Positions 37,515-45,124 of a DNA stretch of 64,000 nt are shown here, one piece after another. The DNA is from Lacrimispora sp. 210928-DFI.3.58. Lineage in GTDB: Bacteria; Bacillota; Clostridia; Lachnospirales; Lachnospiraceae. The stretch covers positions 124,001 to 188,000 of the forward strand of contig NZ_JAJCIC010000004.1 in NCBI RefSeq assembly GCF_020554865.1, in the 5' to 3' direction. The notes below the pieces were generated by a model. It saw only the letters and a program-made list of their open reading frames with translations, had not been told where the DNA came from and did no database searches. Each line of letters begins with the position of its first letter. The first letter of the stretch is position 1. The position numbers were made by a program, and so were the translations under genes.

Positions 37515-38741
37515 TCACAGCCTGCGAAGCTTTGTCTCCCCGGTGGCTGCACCGCTTGTCAGGGCCTCTTCGATCTCCTGATCGGAATATCCCAGCTGCT
37601 TCATGATTTCAACGGTATGTGCTCCCTGAGAACCGCCGATCACATACTCCGGCTCACCCATGGAGCCAAAGACAATGGGGCTGGTAGGCATAAAGCGTTC
37701 CCCGGAGGGATATGGGATCTTTGCCAGGACATTGTTCGCCATAGCCTGCTCATCCTTATAAATGTCAAGGGGCTCATAGGCAGCCTCACAAGCCAGGTCA
37801 TTGGCCTTAAACATGGCCATCAGCTCATCACGGGTGAATCCGGCCATGGCCTCATCCAGAATGTCCGTTACCTCAGAATTTAAGTGGTTCTTGTTGACCT
37901 CGGCACAGTGGAGGTATTTTTCATTTCCGATCATATCCTCCCTGCCAAGGAGCCTCATGATCTTTTCATAATCCCTGTCATATTCCGGACAGCACAGAAC
38001 CAGCCATTTGCCGTCCTTTGTTCGGAATACATTATTAAAGGGATTCGGCACCTCTTTCCTGTTCTTCGGATACTGGTTGCCGTATTGGGCGGAAATGATG
38101 CCTGTGCTCAGTGCATAGACGGCTGCGTGATGAAGGCTGACTGTGATCTTGTCACCTGTCCCCGTCTTCTCACGGGCATACAGTGCGGCGCAGATCCCAG
38201 ATGCCAGTGACAGAGATACCTGGAAGTCACCGAAGCCGTTGGTAGGGATCATGGGCGCATCGCCGCGGTTGACCGTGGTGCCGAACACACCGCCTCTTGC
38301 CATATAGCAGGTCACATCAAAGCCCGCCGTATCCTTCTCCGGCCCCTTCTCTCCATAGCCAAGTACCTGGGCAAAAATCAGCTTTGGGAATTTTTCCTTT
38401 AAGGTGTCGTAGTCCAGTCCCAGCTTTACTAAAGATTTTGTTCTTGTGTTTGTCACAAAGACATCTGCTTCTGCCAGCAATTTATATGCAATCTCAAGAC
38501 CCTTCTCTGATTTCAGATCCAGGGTGATGAAACGTTTATTCATGTTTGCAACGTCAAAGGCCAGATTTTCGTCATCTAAAAAAGGCATGTTGAATACTGC
38601 GCCCTGGGTTCTGGCCGGATCCCCTTTGGCTGATTCAATTTTAATACAATCGGCTCCCCACTCGCCCAATACACGGACAGTGGTCGGTGCCGCAAGATAG
38701 GTTGTCAGATCCACAACCTTGACTCCCTGCAGTGGTTTCAC
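37515..38741 (-). CDS. CaiB/BaiF-type family III CoA-transferase
   Basis: A 408-residue CoA-transferase that exchanges CoA between the pathway acid and acyl-CoA without free CoA. It starts KPLQGVKVVDLTTYLAAPTTVRVLGEWGADCIKIESAKGDPAR; the catalytic Asp is expected in the VLGYGEKGPEKDTAGFDVTCYMARGG region. GTG 38741 is chosen, with AAGGAGG 6-7 bases before it. The longer in-frame extension (to 38993) has no conserved sequence and is rejected. It is a partner of the neighbouring CoA ligase and dehydrogenases. Confidence 0.93.
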   Translation of the reverse strand: MKPLQGVKVVDLTTYLAAPTTVRVLGEWGADCIKIESAKGDPARTQGAVFNMPFLDDENLAFDVANMNKRFITLDLKSEKGLEIAYKLLAEADVFVTNTRTKSLVKLGLDYDTLKEKFPKLIFAQVLGYGEKGPEKDTAGFDVTCYMARGGVFGTTVNRGDAPMIPTNGFGDFQVSLSLASGICAALYAREKTGTGDKITVSLHHAAVYALSTGIISAQYGNQYPKNRKEVPNPFNNVFRTKDGKWLVLCCPEYDRDYEKIMRLLGREDMIGNEKYLHCAEVNKNHLNSEVTDILDEAMAGFTRDELMAMFKANDLACEAAYEPLDIYKDEQAMANNVLAKIPYPSGERFMPTSPIVFGSMGEPEYVIGGSQGAHTVEIMKQLGYSDQEIEEALTSGAATGETKLRRL

Positions 38742-38886
38742 GGTAATCCTCCTTGGCTGATCTGTTAAAAAATGCAGCCGGTTTCCGTCCTTTTGCGGAC
38801 ATGCTCCCCGGTATGGGTTCCCAGGTGTCTGAAACCAGCTGCTTTCTATACGGTTGCTATAGGGCTGCCTTCGCAGGCGGAAACGC

Positions 38887-40071
38887 TTATAATACGTACT
38901 CCATGTGAGCACCATGCTTGATGGTATTTCTGGAGATGGTGATCCTCTGTACGGTAGGAGCTCCCTCCTCCAGCCACATAGCGCGGCAGTCACGGTACAG
39001 GCGCTCTACAGGGCCGTACTTGCAGTCCTCAAAGTAGCCGACGCCGCCGAAGATCTCCAGCATCTCATCGCTGACCTTTCTGGTGGTGTCAATGCTGAAC
39101 AGCTTGCACATAGCAGCCTTTTCCTCAATGTACTCGCCGGTGGGGTTCTCCTCATAGGCCTTTGCAAAATCGTAAACCATGCAGCGGAGTGCATGCACCA
39201 TCATGGACATATCGGCGATCTTGCAGCGGATGGCCTGACGTGTTCCGATAGGCTTGCCGAAGGTTACACGGTCAGCAGCATACTGTAAGGACAGCTCTAA
39301 CATTCTCTGTGCCATACCTAAGTTGGATGCAGCAATGTGTGCGCGGGATACGGACAGTGAATGCATTGCGATCTCAAGTCCCTGACCCTCTTTGCCTAAG
39401 AGATACTTCTTGTCGATCCTGCAGTCAGTGAACTTTAACTCGCCGTGTCCTGCACCGCGGCAGCCCATCATATGAGGCATATTGATCACCTCAAAACCTG
39501 GAGCATCCATTGGCACGAAGAAAGCGGAGAGTCTGTCATCCTTACTGGAGTCCGGATTGGTAACAGCGATCACATAAGCAAATTCGCAGCAGTCTGTGTG
39601 GGAGATCAGAGTCTTCTCGCCGTTTAATACGTAATAGTCGCCGTCCTTCACTGCGGTGGTATGTAAGTCAGCGCCTGTTCCTCCGGTAGCCTCGGTCAGT
39701 GCAAAGCAGGTGAATACGGACTTATCCTGGAACTTGTGCATGTACTCATCCTTTAATTCCTTGCTGCCGTAGTCATCCAGGATCCTCCAGTTCAGATCCA
39801 TTGCGTAGTGAAGATGCATACGCATGCCGCCCGGTCCTCTGGAGAACTCCTCCTGTACCTGCAGGATCTCAAGCTCGTTTAAGCCCCAGCCGCCGTACTC
39901 CTCAGGAAGGGAGCAGCGGTATAAATTATTCTCGATTGCCAGATCGTAAAACTCCTGCGGGAATTTATTGGTGACCTCAACTTCCTTCTGGATCTCCTCC
40001 AGCGGTCCCTCTGCCAGTTCACGGATCTGTTTTAAATATGCCTGGAACTCTTCTGCGGATAATTTACTCAT
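38887..40071 (-). CDS. Acyl-CoA dehydrogenase (second copy, first gene of operon)
   Basis: A 394-residue acyl-CoA dehydrogenase of CaiA-like pattern: EEYGGWGLNELEILQVQEEFSRGPGGMR, FALTEATGGTGADLHTTAVKDGDYYVLNGEKTLIS, GKPIGTRQAIRCKIADMSMMVHALR. The C-terminal catalytic region is YRDCRAMWLEEGAPTVQRITISR, with Glu before GAPT. It is divergent from the copy at 36289, so the two may use different substrates or form a mixed complex. It leads the operon; about 390 bases of AT-rich promoter DNA lie upstream. Confidence 0.93.
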   Translation of the reverse strand: MSKLSAEEFQAYLKQIRELAEGPLEEIQKEVEVTNKFPQEFYDLAIENNLYRCSLPEEYGGWGLNELEILQVQEEFSRGPGGMRMHLHYAMDLNWRILDDYGSKELKDEYMHKFQDKSVFTCFALTEATGGTGADLHTTAVKDGDYYVLNGEKTLISHTDCCEFAYVIAVTNPDSSKDDRLSAFFVPMDAPGFEVINMPHMMGCRGAGHGELKFTDCRIDKKYLLGKEGQGLEIAMHSLSVSRAHIAASNLGMAQRMLELSLQYAADRVTFGKPIGTRQAIRCKIADMSMMVHALRCMVYDFAKAYEENPTGEYIEEKAAMCKLFSIDTTRKVSDEMLEIFGGVGYFEDCKYGPVERLYRDCRAMWLEEGAPTVQRITISRNTIKHGAHMEYVL

Positions 40072-40463
40072 TTCATATTCCTCCTTGAATATTTTTTAAC
40101 AATTTCGATGGTTTAATTATATAATAGAACCCTTCCGAAATCTAATCGTCCCTTCCCCGCTTTTCGAAGGCAATTCATAGCCTTCCGCCTATAGATTGTA
40201 TATTTCCGCGTACATTTATAGGTTTTAGCCTATAATTCAAATAATTTTGTATCTATTTTATCTGTTTTTACATCTTTTTTTCTTCCGTCCATTTTTCTTT
40301 GCATGATTTTAACCATAGACTTTTCCGGGAACCACCAGGTTGTTTCGTTCCGAAATTTTGTTATTTGTTTATCGTGCAGAGCTGTATCTTTGCCTTAACA
40401 GGCATCAATAAACGTCTGGAATATTTTTTATTTTTCCTCTCACAGACAGCTTTTAAAATAAAT
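40072..40463. promoter_or_regulatory. AT-rich promoter region of the acyl-CoA operon
   Basis: No gene in this stretch. A TATAAT-like element lies near 40117-40130 on the minus strand, with a poor -35, as expected for an activated promoter. A perfect inverted repeat TATAGG-TTTTAG-CCTATA is at 40217-40234, and related CCTATAG half-sites lie near 40185-40195. The LysR protein at 29813 is the natural candidate to bind here (inference). Confidence 0.5.
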
Positions 40464-40504
40464 AAAAAGGATATTTGGCTTTTTGTTAACCAGATATCCT
40501 TTTT
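40464..40504. terminator. Terminator after the first methyltransferase gene
   Basis: AAAAAGGATATTTGG and CCAGATATCCTTTTT form a 13-14 bp stem with T-runs on both sides. It lies 23 bases past the methyltransferase stop at 40527 and works on the minus strand, possibly on both. Confidence 0.85.
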
Positions 40505-40526
40505 GATCAATGCTTATACGAACGTT

Positions 40527-41159
40527 TCAAACATGCCCTGAGGCAGCAGTCCTTGCAGCCGCAAAGCACAGAGGCGCCATACCGCCCTCCAGCAATTCCT
40601 GCTCCATCATTCCGAAGCCATGTTCTTCCAGGTAGGCGATAAAACCTGCCTTATCCCATTTGTAAAAGGTCCGAAATCCCATAAGCTCCATCATATGGAT
40701 CCGCAGTCCCGGCCCCTTCCCTTCCTTCCGGACAAAGGTTGGGGCAAGCAAAAGCCCGCCCGGCTTTAACACACGGCTGATCTCCGTCAGGGCGGTCTCC
40801 GGATGGGGCATGATGTGGAGGCCATTGGATATCACCACTGCGTCAAAGGAGCCTGACGCATAGGGCAGACAGGTGGCATCCTGAACAGAGAAATGCAGAC
40901 TGCGGGGACGGCCTCTTTTCTTCGCCTCTTCTATCATGGCCTCGGAAAAATCCGTAGCCTCCCACAGGTGTACCCTTTTTGCCAAAAGAAAGGAAAGCTG
41001 CCCGCTCCCGCAGGCCAGCTCCAGAACATTCATGTTCTGGCCCAGATAAGGCTCCATCCGCCTGCCGACCTCTTCATATACTCCTCTGCTGCTCTTCATA
41101 ACAGGCCCATAAAGCCTTGCAAAGCGCTGCCAGAAGCATTTATTATCCCTTTCCCTCAT
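40527..41159 (-). CDS. Class I SAM-dependent methyltransferase
   Basis: A 210-residue methyltransferase. Motif I is NMNVLELACGSGQLSFLLAKR, followed by LWEATDFSEAMIEEAKKR, and FDAVVISNGLHIMPHPETALTEISRVLKPGGLLLAPTF gives motifs IV-VI. The ATG at 41159 has a strong TTAGGAGGAATAGGCT site. The structured leader (41179-41279) and the promoter overlapped by a TTAG-N6-CTAACC site suggest tight control. The substrate is unknown. Confidence 0.9.
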   Translation of the reverse strand: MRERDNKCFWQRFARLYGPVMKSSRGVYEEVGRRMEPYLGQNMNVLELACGSGQLSFLLAKRVHLWEATDFSEAMIEEAKKRGRPRSLHFSVQDATCLPYASGSFDAVVISNGLHIMPHPETALTEISRVLKPGGLLLAPTFVRKEGKGPGLRIHMMELMGFRTFYKWDKAGFIAYLEEHGFGMMEQELLEGGMAPLCFAAARTAASGHV

Positions 41160-41178
41160 AGCCTATTCCTCCTAACTG

Positions 41179-41279
41179 GTCCTGCCAAGCTGCGCCAAAG
41201 GCGCCGCGGACCACTTTCAGATACTTCGTAATATAAAAGGCGGACTGCCCGCACAATCCGCCTGATCGATATGAAGTGG
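41179..41279 (-). ncRNA. Candidate structured 5' leader RNA
   Basis: The transcript from the 41294-41324 promoter can fold as an outer stem CCACTT/AAGTGG (41279-41274 with 41216-41211). It encloses GGCGGA/TCCGCC (41262-41257 with 41244-41239), which is followed by TTTTATATT. A second hairpin GGTCC...GGACC (41212-41179) with an inner GGCGCC-like stem ends 16 bases before the AGGAGG site. The outer stem and the second hairpin compete for the GG-CC region around 41208-41216. This looks like a regulatory leader, but I do not recognise a known class. Confidence 0.4.
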
Positions 41280-41293
41280 ATCTATCTCTTCTA

Positions 41294-41324
41294 TTAGTAT
41301 AGGCTAACCAAAATCCCATATCAA
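41294..41324 (-). promoter_or_regulatory. Promoter with TTAG-N6-CTAACC site 4
   Basis: Minus-strand TTGATA (41324-41319), a 17-base spacer and TATACT (41301-41296). TTAG-TATAGG-CTAACC (41294-41309, read on plus) covers the -10. This position would block RNA polymerase directly. Confidence 0.7.
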
Positions 41325-41420
41325 TTATCTTATTGACTTTTTTTCTCAATAGTATTGCTTTAGAGGCTCCGATGGCTCTGGACCCTCTGGCAGAGAGGCC
41401 GGTATTTCACTTTTCCTCTT

Positions 41421-41666
41421 CTATTTCTTTCCCCTGCTTAATTCCTTAAAGTTCAATGAAACCATGGTGACCGACAGCAAAAAGGCCATGGTATCGGCAA
41501 TCGGCCCCGCATACAGTGCCCCGTAGTGAGCCAATGTATTGTTCATCACAATATTGACTGTCATGGTAATGATCTGGTTGATAAAATTGGAAAGCCCCAG
41601 CTTTACAATGGCGATCACGCACCCAGGCCGCAGGCCCAGCATCCGAAACCGGATCTGAAAGGTGTG
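41421..41666 (-). pseudogene. Degraded MATE-family transporter gene (copy 1)
   Basis: The frame, open from a TGA at 41667, reads FQIRFRMLGLRPGCVIAIVK and LGLSNFINQIITMTVNIVMNNTLAHYG, a typical central MATE segment. It then jumps to AGPIADTMAFLLSVTMVSL, a typical C-terminal MATE segment. About the last third between these blocks is deleted, and the N-terminal half is absent. No start codon with a ribosome site exists. It is a relic, similar in kind to the one at 45978-46273. Confidence 0.75.
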
Positions 41667-41736
41667 TCAACTAATTTACTCCCAGTACAGACGTTGACTA
41701 TTTTTATCATTAGCACCATTTTCCGGCTTCTCTGCT

Positions 41737-41765
41737 TTGACAGAGAGGTTAGTTCATGCTAACAT
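41737..41765 (+). promoter_or_regulatory. Promoter with TTAG-N6-CTAAC site 3
   Basis: Plus-strand TTGACA (41737-41742), a 17-base spacer and TAACAT (41760-41765). GGTTAG-TTCATG-CTAAC (41747-41763) lies in the spacer and -10. The downstream gene is the second methyltransferase at 42001, with a short open frame between. Confidence 0.6.
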
Positions 41766-41833
41766 TACAGTTGTTATACTTTTCTTAATGGAGGCGGAAG
41801 AGCAATCTTGATCTCTTAAAGGAAAATTATGAT

Positions 41834-41926
41834 ATGGAAAAGACATTGTTTTTGTACGATGCGCTGGGCTGCTACGCACAGGGAGGCTTTGAAAGCCTGA
41901 TACAGAATTTAAACGAACGGTTATAA
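41834..41926 (+). CDS. Possible 30-residue peptide or gene relic
   Basis: ATG 41834, 30 codons, TAA at 41926. An AAAGGAAAA ribosome-like site lies upstream at the far end of the normal range. The sequence (for example GCYAQGGFESLIQNLNERL at its C-terminus) reads like the tail of a MerR- or TetR-type regulator, so it may be a truncated remnant. It lies between the site 3 promoter and the second methyltransferase. Confidence 0.3.
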   Translation: MEKTLFLYDALGCYAQGGFESLIQNLNERL

Positions 41927-42000
41927 GACCTGCAGACATGCTCCCCATGTCTTTTTATATAACAAAACCTAACAGCTGTTATACAAGGAGGATTGATTTC

Positions 42001-42780
42001 ATGAAAAAACCAAATTATGGGAACTGGATTCCCAAAACCCTGATGTACTGCCTGTGGGGCGGAACTGCTGCCTTTGTCGCCCTTTGGCTCCTTTTCACCT
42101 TTGTATGGCATCTTCCGCTGTTTAAGGGCCTCTTTCTTCTTCCGGCCCTTCTCTCTGCTGCCATGTCCCTCTATATGCAGCTCTGCCGCCATGCTTTCTC
42201 CTTTGACGGAGGAGGCATCATGGCGGACATCCACAAGGCACTCCTCTCCCACCTTTCCTGGGATGGCCGCGGCAGCCTCATCGATATCGGCTGCGGCTCC
42301 GGTGCCCTTGCCATCCTCTGCGGGAAGACCTGGCCCGGAGCTAATATCACAGGCATTGACTACTGGAGCAGGGAGTGGAATTACGCCAAGGAGCAGTGTG
42401 AGGAAAATGCCCACATAGAGGCGCTATCCCACATCACCTTCTGCCAGGGAGATGCGGCCAGCCTGCCCTTTGCGGACGAATCCTTTGACGCTGCTGTCAG
42501 CAATTTTGTCTTTCATGAAGTACGGACCCAGCCGGACAAGGGTAAGGTGGTTCGGGAGGCCCTCCGGGTGGTGAAAAAGGGCGGCCCCTTTGCCTTCCAT
42601 GACCTGTTTGAGCAGAAGCAGATCTATGGAAATATGGAAACGCTCATCGAAGAGCTGAAGGCCGAAGGGATCACCGAGATCCACTATCTGCCTCACACGG
42701 AAAATCTTGACTGCATTCCCTGGTATATAAAGGCTCCCTGGCTGCTGACTGGTCTGGGTATCCTCTATGGAGTGAAATAA
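42001..42780 (+). CDS. Membrane-anchored class I SAM-dependent methyltransferase
   Basis: A 259-residue protein starting at ATG 42001, 10 bases after AAGGAGG. Two N-terminal membrane helices (about residues 20-62) precede a methyltransferase domain. Motif I is GSLIDIGCGSGALAILCGKTWPGANITGIDYW. SFDAAVSNFVFHEV and ALRVVKKGGPFAFHDLF give the later motifs. The two membrane helices suggest a lipid or membrane-bound substrate (inference). The C-terminus ends in a hydrophobic APWLLTGLGILYGVK stretch. Confidence 0.9.
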   Translation: MKKPNYGNWIPKTLMYCLWGGTAAFVALWLLFTFVWHLPLFKGLFLLPALLSAAMSLYMQLCRHAFSFDGGGIMADIHKALLSHLSWDGRGSLIDIGCGSGALAILCGKTWPGANITGIDYWSREWNYAKEQCEENAHIEALSHITFCQGDAASLPFADESFDAAVSNFVFHEVRTQPDKGKVVREALRVVKKGGPFAFHDLFEQKQIYGNMETLIEELKAEGITEIHYLPHTENLDCIPWYIKAPWLLTGLGILYGVK

Positions 42781-42783
42781 GAG

Positions 42784-42823
42784 AAAAAAGGCAGGTGCCT
42801 GTGCCATCAGGATCCTGCCTTTT
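42784..42823. terminator. Convergent bidirectional terminator
   Basis: AAAAAAGGCAGG and CCTGCCTTTT form a 10-bp stem between the second methyltransferase (ends 42780) and the alarmone synthetase. The right arm overlaps the last codons of the latter (ends 42807). Confidence 0.75.
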
Positions 42824-43433
42824 CTATATGGAGTTCATTATAGGTCTCAAACCGCTCTTCGATTTTTTTTAGTGTTTCCGCATAGCCTAAAAGCTCTTCC
42901 CTCACCTCCTCCTTGTGGGTAATATTCTTCTTATAACAGATCCTGTGCTCCATGCTCGCCCAGAAATCCATGGATATGGTCCTGAACTGGGTCTCCACCG
43001 GAAAATATTCCATGCTGTCCAGACAGTAGATCGGAACCCCCACCACAATATGATAGCTGCGGTATCCATTTGGCTTTGGGGAGGCAATATAATCCTTTTC
43101 CTTCATCACTACCAGGTCGGCCTGCCTTTTCAGGCTGTCTGCCATATCGTAGATATCCTTTACAAAGTAACAGATCACACGGATCCCGCAGATATCCTGC
43201 AGATAATCCTTTGCATTGATGCTGGTATCCAAAAGCCCCATTCTCTTAAGCTTTTCCTCCACGCTCTCCTTTGCCTTTATCCGCCACTGTATATTGTGGA
43301 CAGGCCCGCAGGAGGCCTGCTCCTCCTTTGGGCCTCTGTTCAGCTTTTGGTTCAGTATCTCCAGCCTCGTTCTCATGATCCGGCCTGCATCTTCGTAATG
43401 TGTGATCAAATCGTGATATTCCCTGTCTGTCAT
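42807..43433 (-). CDS. Small alarmone synthetase (RelQ-type GTP pyrophosphokinase)
   Basis: A 208-residue single-domain (p)ppGpp synthetase without an HD hydrolase or ACT domain. Motifs include HNIQWRIKAKESVEEKLKR, INAKDYLQDICGIRVICYFVKDIYDM, SPKPNGYRSYHIVVGVPIY and FPVETQFRTISMDFWASMEHRICYK. ATG 43433 is preferred, with GGGAAAG upstream; an upstream in-frame start is weaker. It likely responds to cell-wall or other stress by transcription rather than amino acid starvation. A structured DNA/RNA element lies upstream (43594-43702). Confidence 0.93.
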   Translation of the reverse strand: MTDREYHDLITHYEDAGRIMRTRLEILNQKLNRGPKEEQASCGPVHNIQWRIKAKESVEEKLKRMGLLDTSINAKDYLQDICGIRVICYFVKDIYDMADSLKRQADLVVMKEKDYIASPKPNGYRSYHIVVGVPIYCLDSMEYFPVETQFRTISMDFWASMEHRICYKKNITHKEEVREELLGYAETLKKIEERFETYNELHIEKAGS

Positions 43434-43593
43434 CTGCTTTCCCTTTCCCGGCACCGGCACCATGTATTACGGATTTCGGATCAATGTACCGGGCTGCCGC
43501 CCAATGCCGCTGTCCAAAACAAGCATATTATAAAGGAAAGCTATGAACATTCGGTGAATTATCTTTGAAACATACACAGCCGTTCACTGTTTC

Positions 43594-43702
43594 GGACGGT
43601 TATCGTCCTGACACTGCCTCTGCCTCCCACTCTGTCAGTCCGCCGCTGTAGATTTGAGATCGATGCAGCCTCCGGGCCGGTTATCGACTGGGAGGCAGAG
43701 AG
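43594..43702. ncRNA. Candidate structured element upstream of the alarmone synthetase
   Basis: CCTCTGCCTCCCA (43617-43629) pairs with TGGGAGGCAGAG (43689-43700). Inside it CAGTC pairs with GACTG, enclosing about 40 bases. Next to it GGACG-GTTAT-CGTCC (43594-43608) is a small hairpin. Both structures carry the same CGGTTATCG motif. There is no U-tract and no protein frame that I can support in 43434-43734. The transcribed strand is unknown. Confidence 0.4.
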
Positions 43703-43734
43703 GACTTACCGCTAAAAGGTCGTTTTCATAAACC

Positions 43735-43768
43735 GAGAGGAGGAAGGCCAGCCGGCTTCCCTCCTCTC
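43735..43768 (-). terminator. Hairpin after the MBL-fold gene
   Basis: GAGAGGAGG pairs with CCTCCTCTC, with a further AAG/CTT stem inside (43735-43768), 10 bases past the stop at 43779. The U-tract is short (GGTTTATG), so it is a terminator of moderate strength. Confidence 0.6.
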
Positions 43769-43778
43769 GAACTTTTGA

Positions 43779-44792
43779 TCAATCAGCCAGGAATGACACA
43801 TGTTCTCCCTGGTACACATTTCTCACAGCTCCCATTGCCTGCATAGGAGTGCTTGGAAGCTCTCCGTTCACAAAAGCAATGGCATCCTCGTATGCGTAGC
43901 GGATATACTCACTGCCTGACGGATACGTATGATGGCCTGCAAAGATGTACTTCACATCATCCTCATAATCCATCAGCTTCTCCATGCTGTTGATATAGGC
44001 TTCCATGTCAACTCCGTCGCCAAACATGACAACGGGGCCTTCCTGGACACTGTCTCCGGTGATCAGAATCCCGTGACTGCGGTCAAGCAGGGCAATGCTG
44101 CCGTAGGTATGGCCTGGGATCTCAATGATCTCAAAATGAAAATCACCGCAGCTTATCACATCTCCCTCGCTGATATAGGTAATATCCAGTCCCTCCGGCA
44201 GCAGATAGGCGTCTCTTTCATTGATGCAGCAGGAATCAAAATATACCATGCCGCCGATATGATCCGGATGTCCGTGGGTCAGGACCACCTCCACAGGCAG
44301 GTCCGTGATCTTACGTACCTCATCCAGCACATGGTCATCCTCCATAAGGGTGTCGATCAGCAGCGCCTTATCCTTCCCCACGATCAGATAAGCCCTTGTG
44401 CGCGGCTCATCCAAAACATACATATTGCCGGTAAACTGCTTTGCCTCCACCGTGATATTGCCTCCCCACATACTGGCGGATCCCTCCTTTTCTTCCTCTT
44501 TGCTCTGGACTCTTCCGTTCTCTGTCCATGCGCCGTCTGCATTTACCTGATAGCCGTCCGGCGTTGTGGCGGCTGTGACAAGGTAGCCCGTCTCATCAAA
44601 ATAATAGCACTCTGAGATCCCATCCTGGTTGCCGTCCAGCCATCTCCAGCTGTTCATCGGATAAGACCCGTCCTCCTCCTGCCACCACCAGCCGGTATCA
44701 TTTGCCTTCCACTCTCCGGCCAGGGAGGTAAACGGCATGGACATTGCCATAGCCGCAGCAAGCATTACTGTCAATGATCTTCTTTTCTGCAT
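43779..44792 (-). CDS. Secreted metallo-beta-lactamase-fold protein with cell-wall-binding repeats
   Basis: A 337-residue protein starting at ATG 44792 (AAAGGAGAAGG upstream). A signal peptide occupies residues 1-25 with cleavage near SLA-GEW. Next come choline-binding-type repeats: NDTGWWWQEEDGSYPMNSWR, WLDGNQDGISECYYFDETGY and DGYQVNADGAWTENG. From about residue 110 there is a metallo-beta-lactamase fold with the zinc motif VVLTHGHPDHIGGM, ITGDSVQ and FAGHHTYPSG. It is probably surface-attached hydrolase; the substrate is unknown. The combination of wall-binding repeats and MBL fold is unusual. Confidence 0.9.
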   Translation of the reverse strand: MQKRRSLTVMLAAAMAMSMPFTSLAGEWKANDTGWWWQEEDGSYPMNSWRWLDGNQDGISECYYFDETGYLVTAATTPDGYQVNADGAWTENGRVQSKEEEKEGSASMWGGNITVEAKQFTGNMYVLDEPRTRAYLIVGKDKALLIDTLMEDDHVLDEVRKITDLPVEVVLTHGHPDHIGGMVYFDSCCINERDAYLLPEGLDITYISEGDVISCGDFHFEIIEIPGHTYGSIALLDRSHGILITGDSVQEGPVVMFGDGVDMEAYINSMEKLMDYEDDVKYIFAGHHTYPSGSEYIRYAYEDAIAFVNGELPSTPMQAMGAVRNVYQGEHVSFLAD

Positions 44793-44941
44793 CTTCCTTC
44801 TCCTTTTCCATCTTTCTTTTGTCTGTGCAAATAGCCAGTCTTTCAAGGATGGGCGCAAAACACCCATAATAAATAAAAAAGGACTCACTGTATTTCACAG
44901 AGAATCCCTATGTAGGCCAATGCTTCCGGCTCACTGTATTT

Positions 44942-44971
44942 ATTATAAACCACAGGAAAAAAAGAAGTCAA
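44942..44971 (-). promoter_or_regulatory. Promoter of the MBL-fold gene
   Basis: Minus-strand TTGACT (44971-44966), an 18-base spacer and TATAAT (44947-44942), followed by a leader of about 150 bases. The leader contains two copies of CACTGTATTT (near 44885-44895 and 44930-44940). The rest of 44972-45124 holds only the LysR upstream region. Confidence 0.7.
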
Positions 44972-45124
44972 TGAGATCATCGGGAATTTCACAGAAAAAT
45001 CACAGCCTCCTCATGCAGTGCCTCCCTGCAGTACTGCTCTAATTGTTTCCTATCTGTCATTCCCTTGCCTTCCTGTGCCACAACATGATATTATGAAACA
45101 AATGTTATTATTGGAGGTAATCAA

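Noticed and set aside
38742..38993. N-terminal extension of the CaiB-type gene
   Set aside because: No conserved sequence in the extra 84 residues, while a GTG at 38741 has AAGGAGG at ideal spacing and starts the family consensus.
41143..41349. 68-residue open frame across the methyltransferase leader
   Set aside because: It crosses the promoter and structured leader, has no ribosome site, and overlaps the methyltransferase start.
41872..42414. 180-residue frame opposite the second methyltransferase
   Set aside because: Antisense shadow of a gene with clear methyltransferase motifs and a strong ribosome site.
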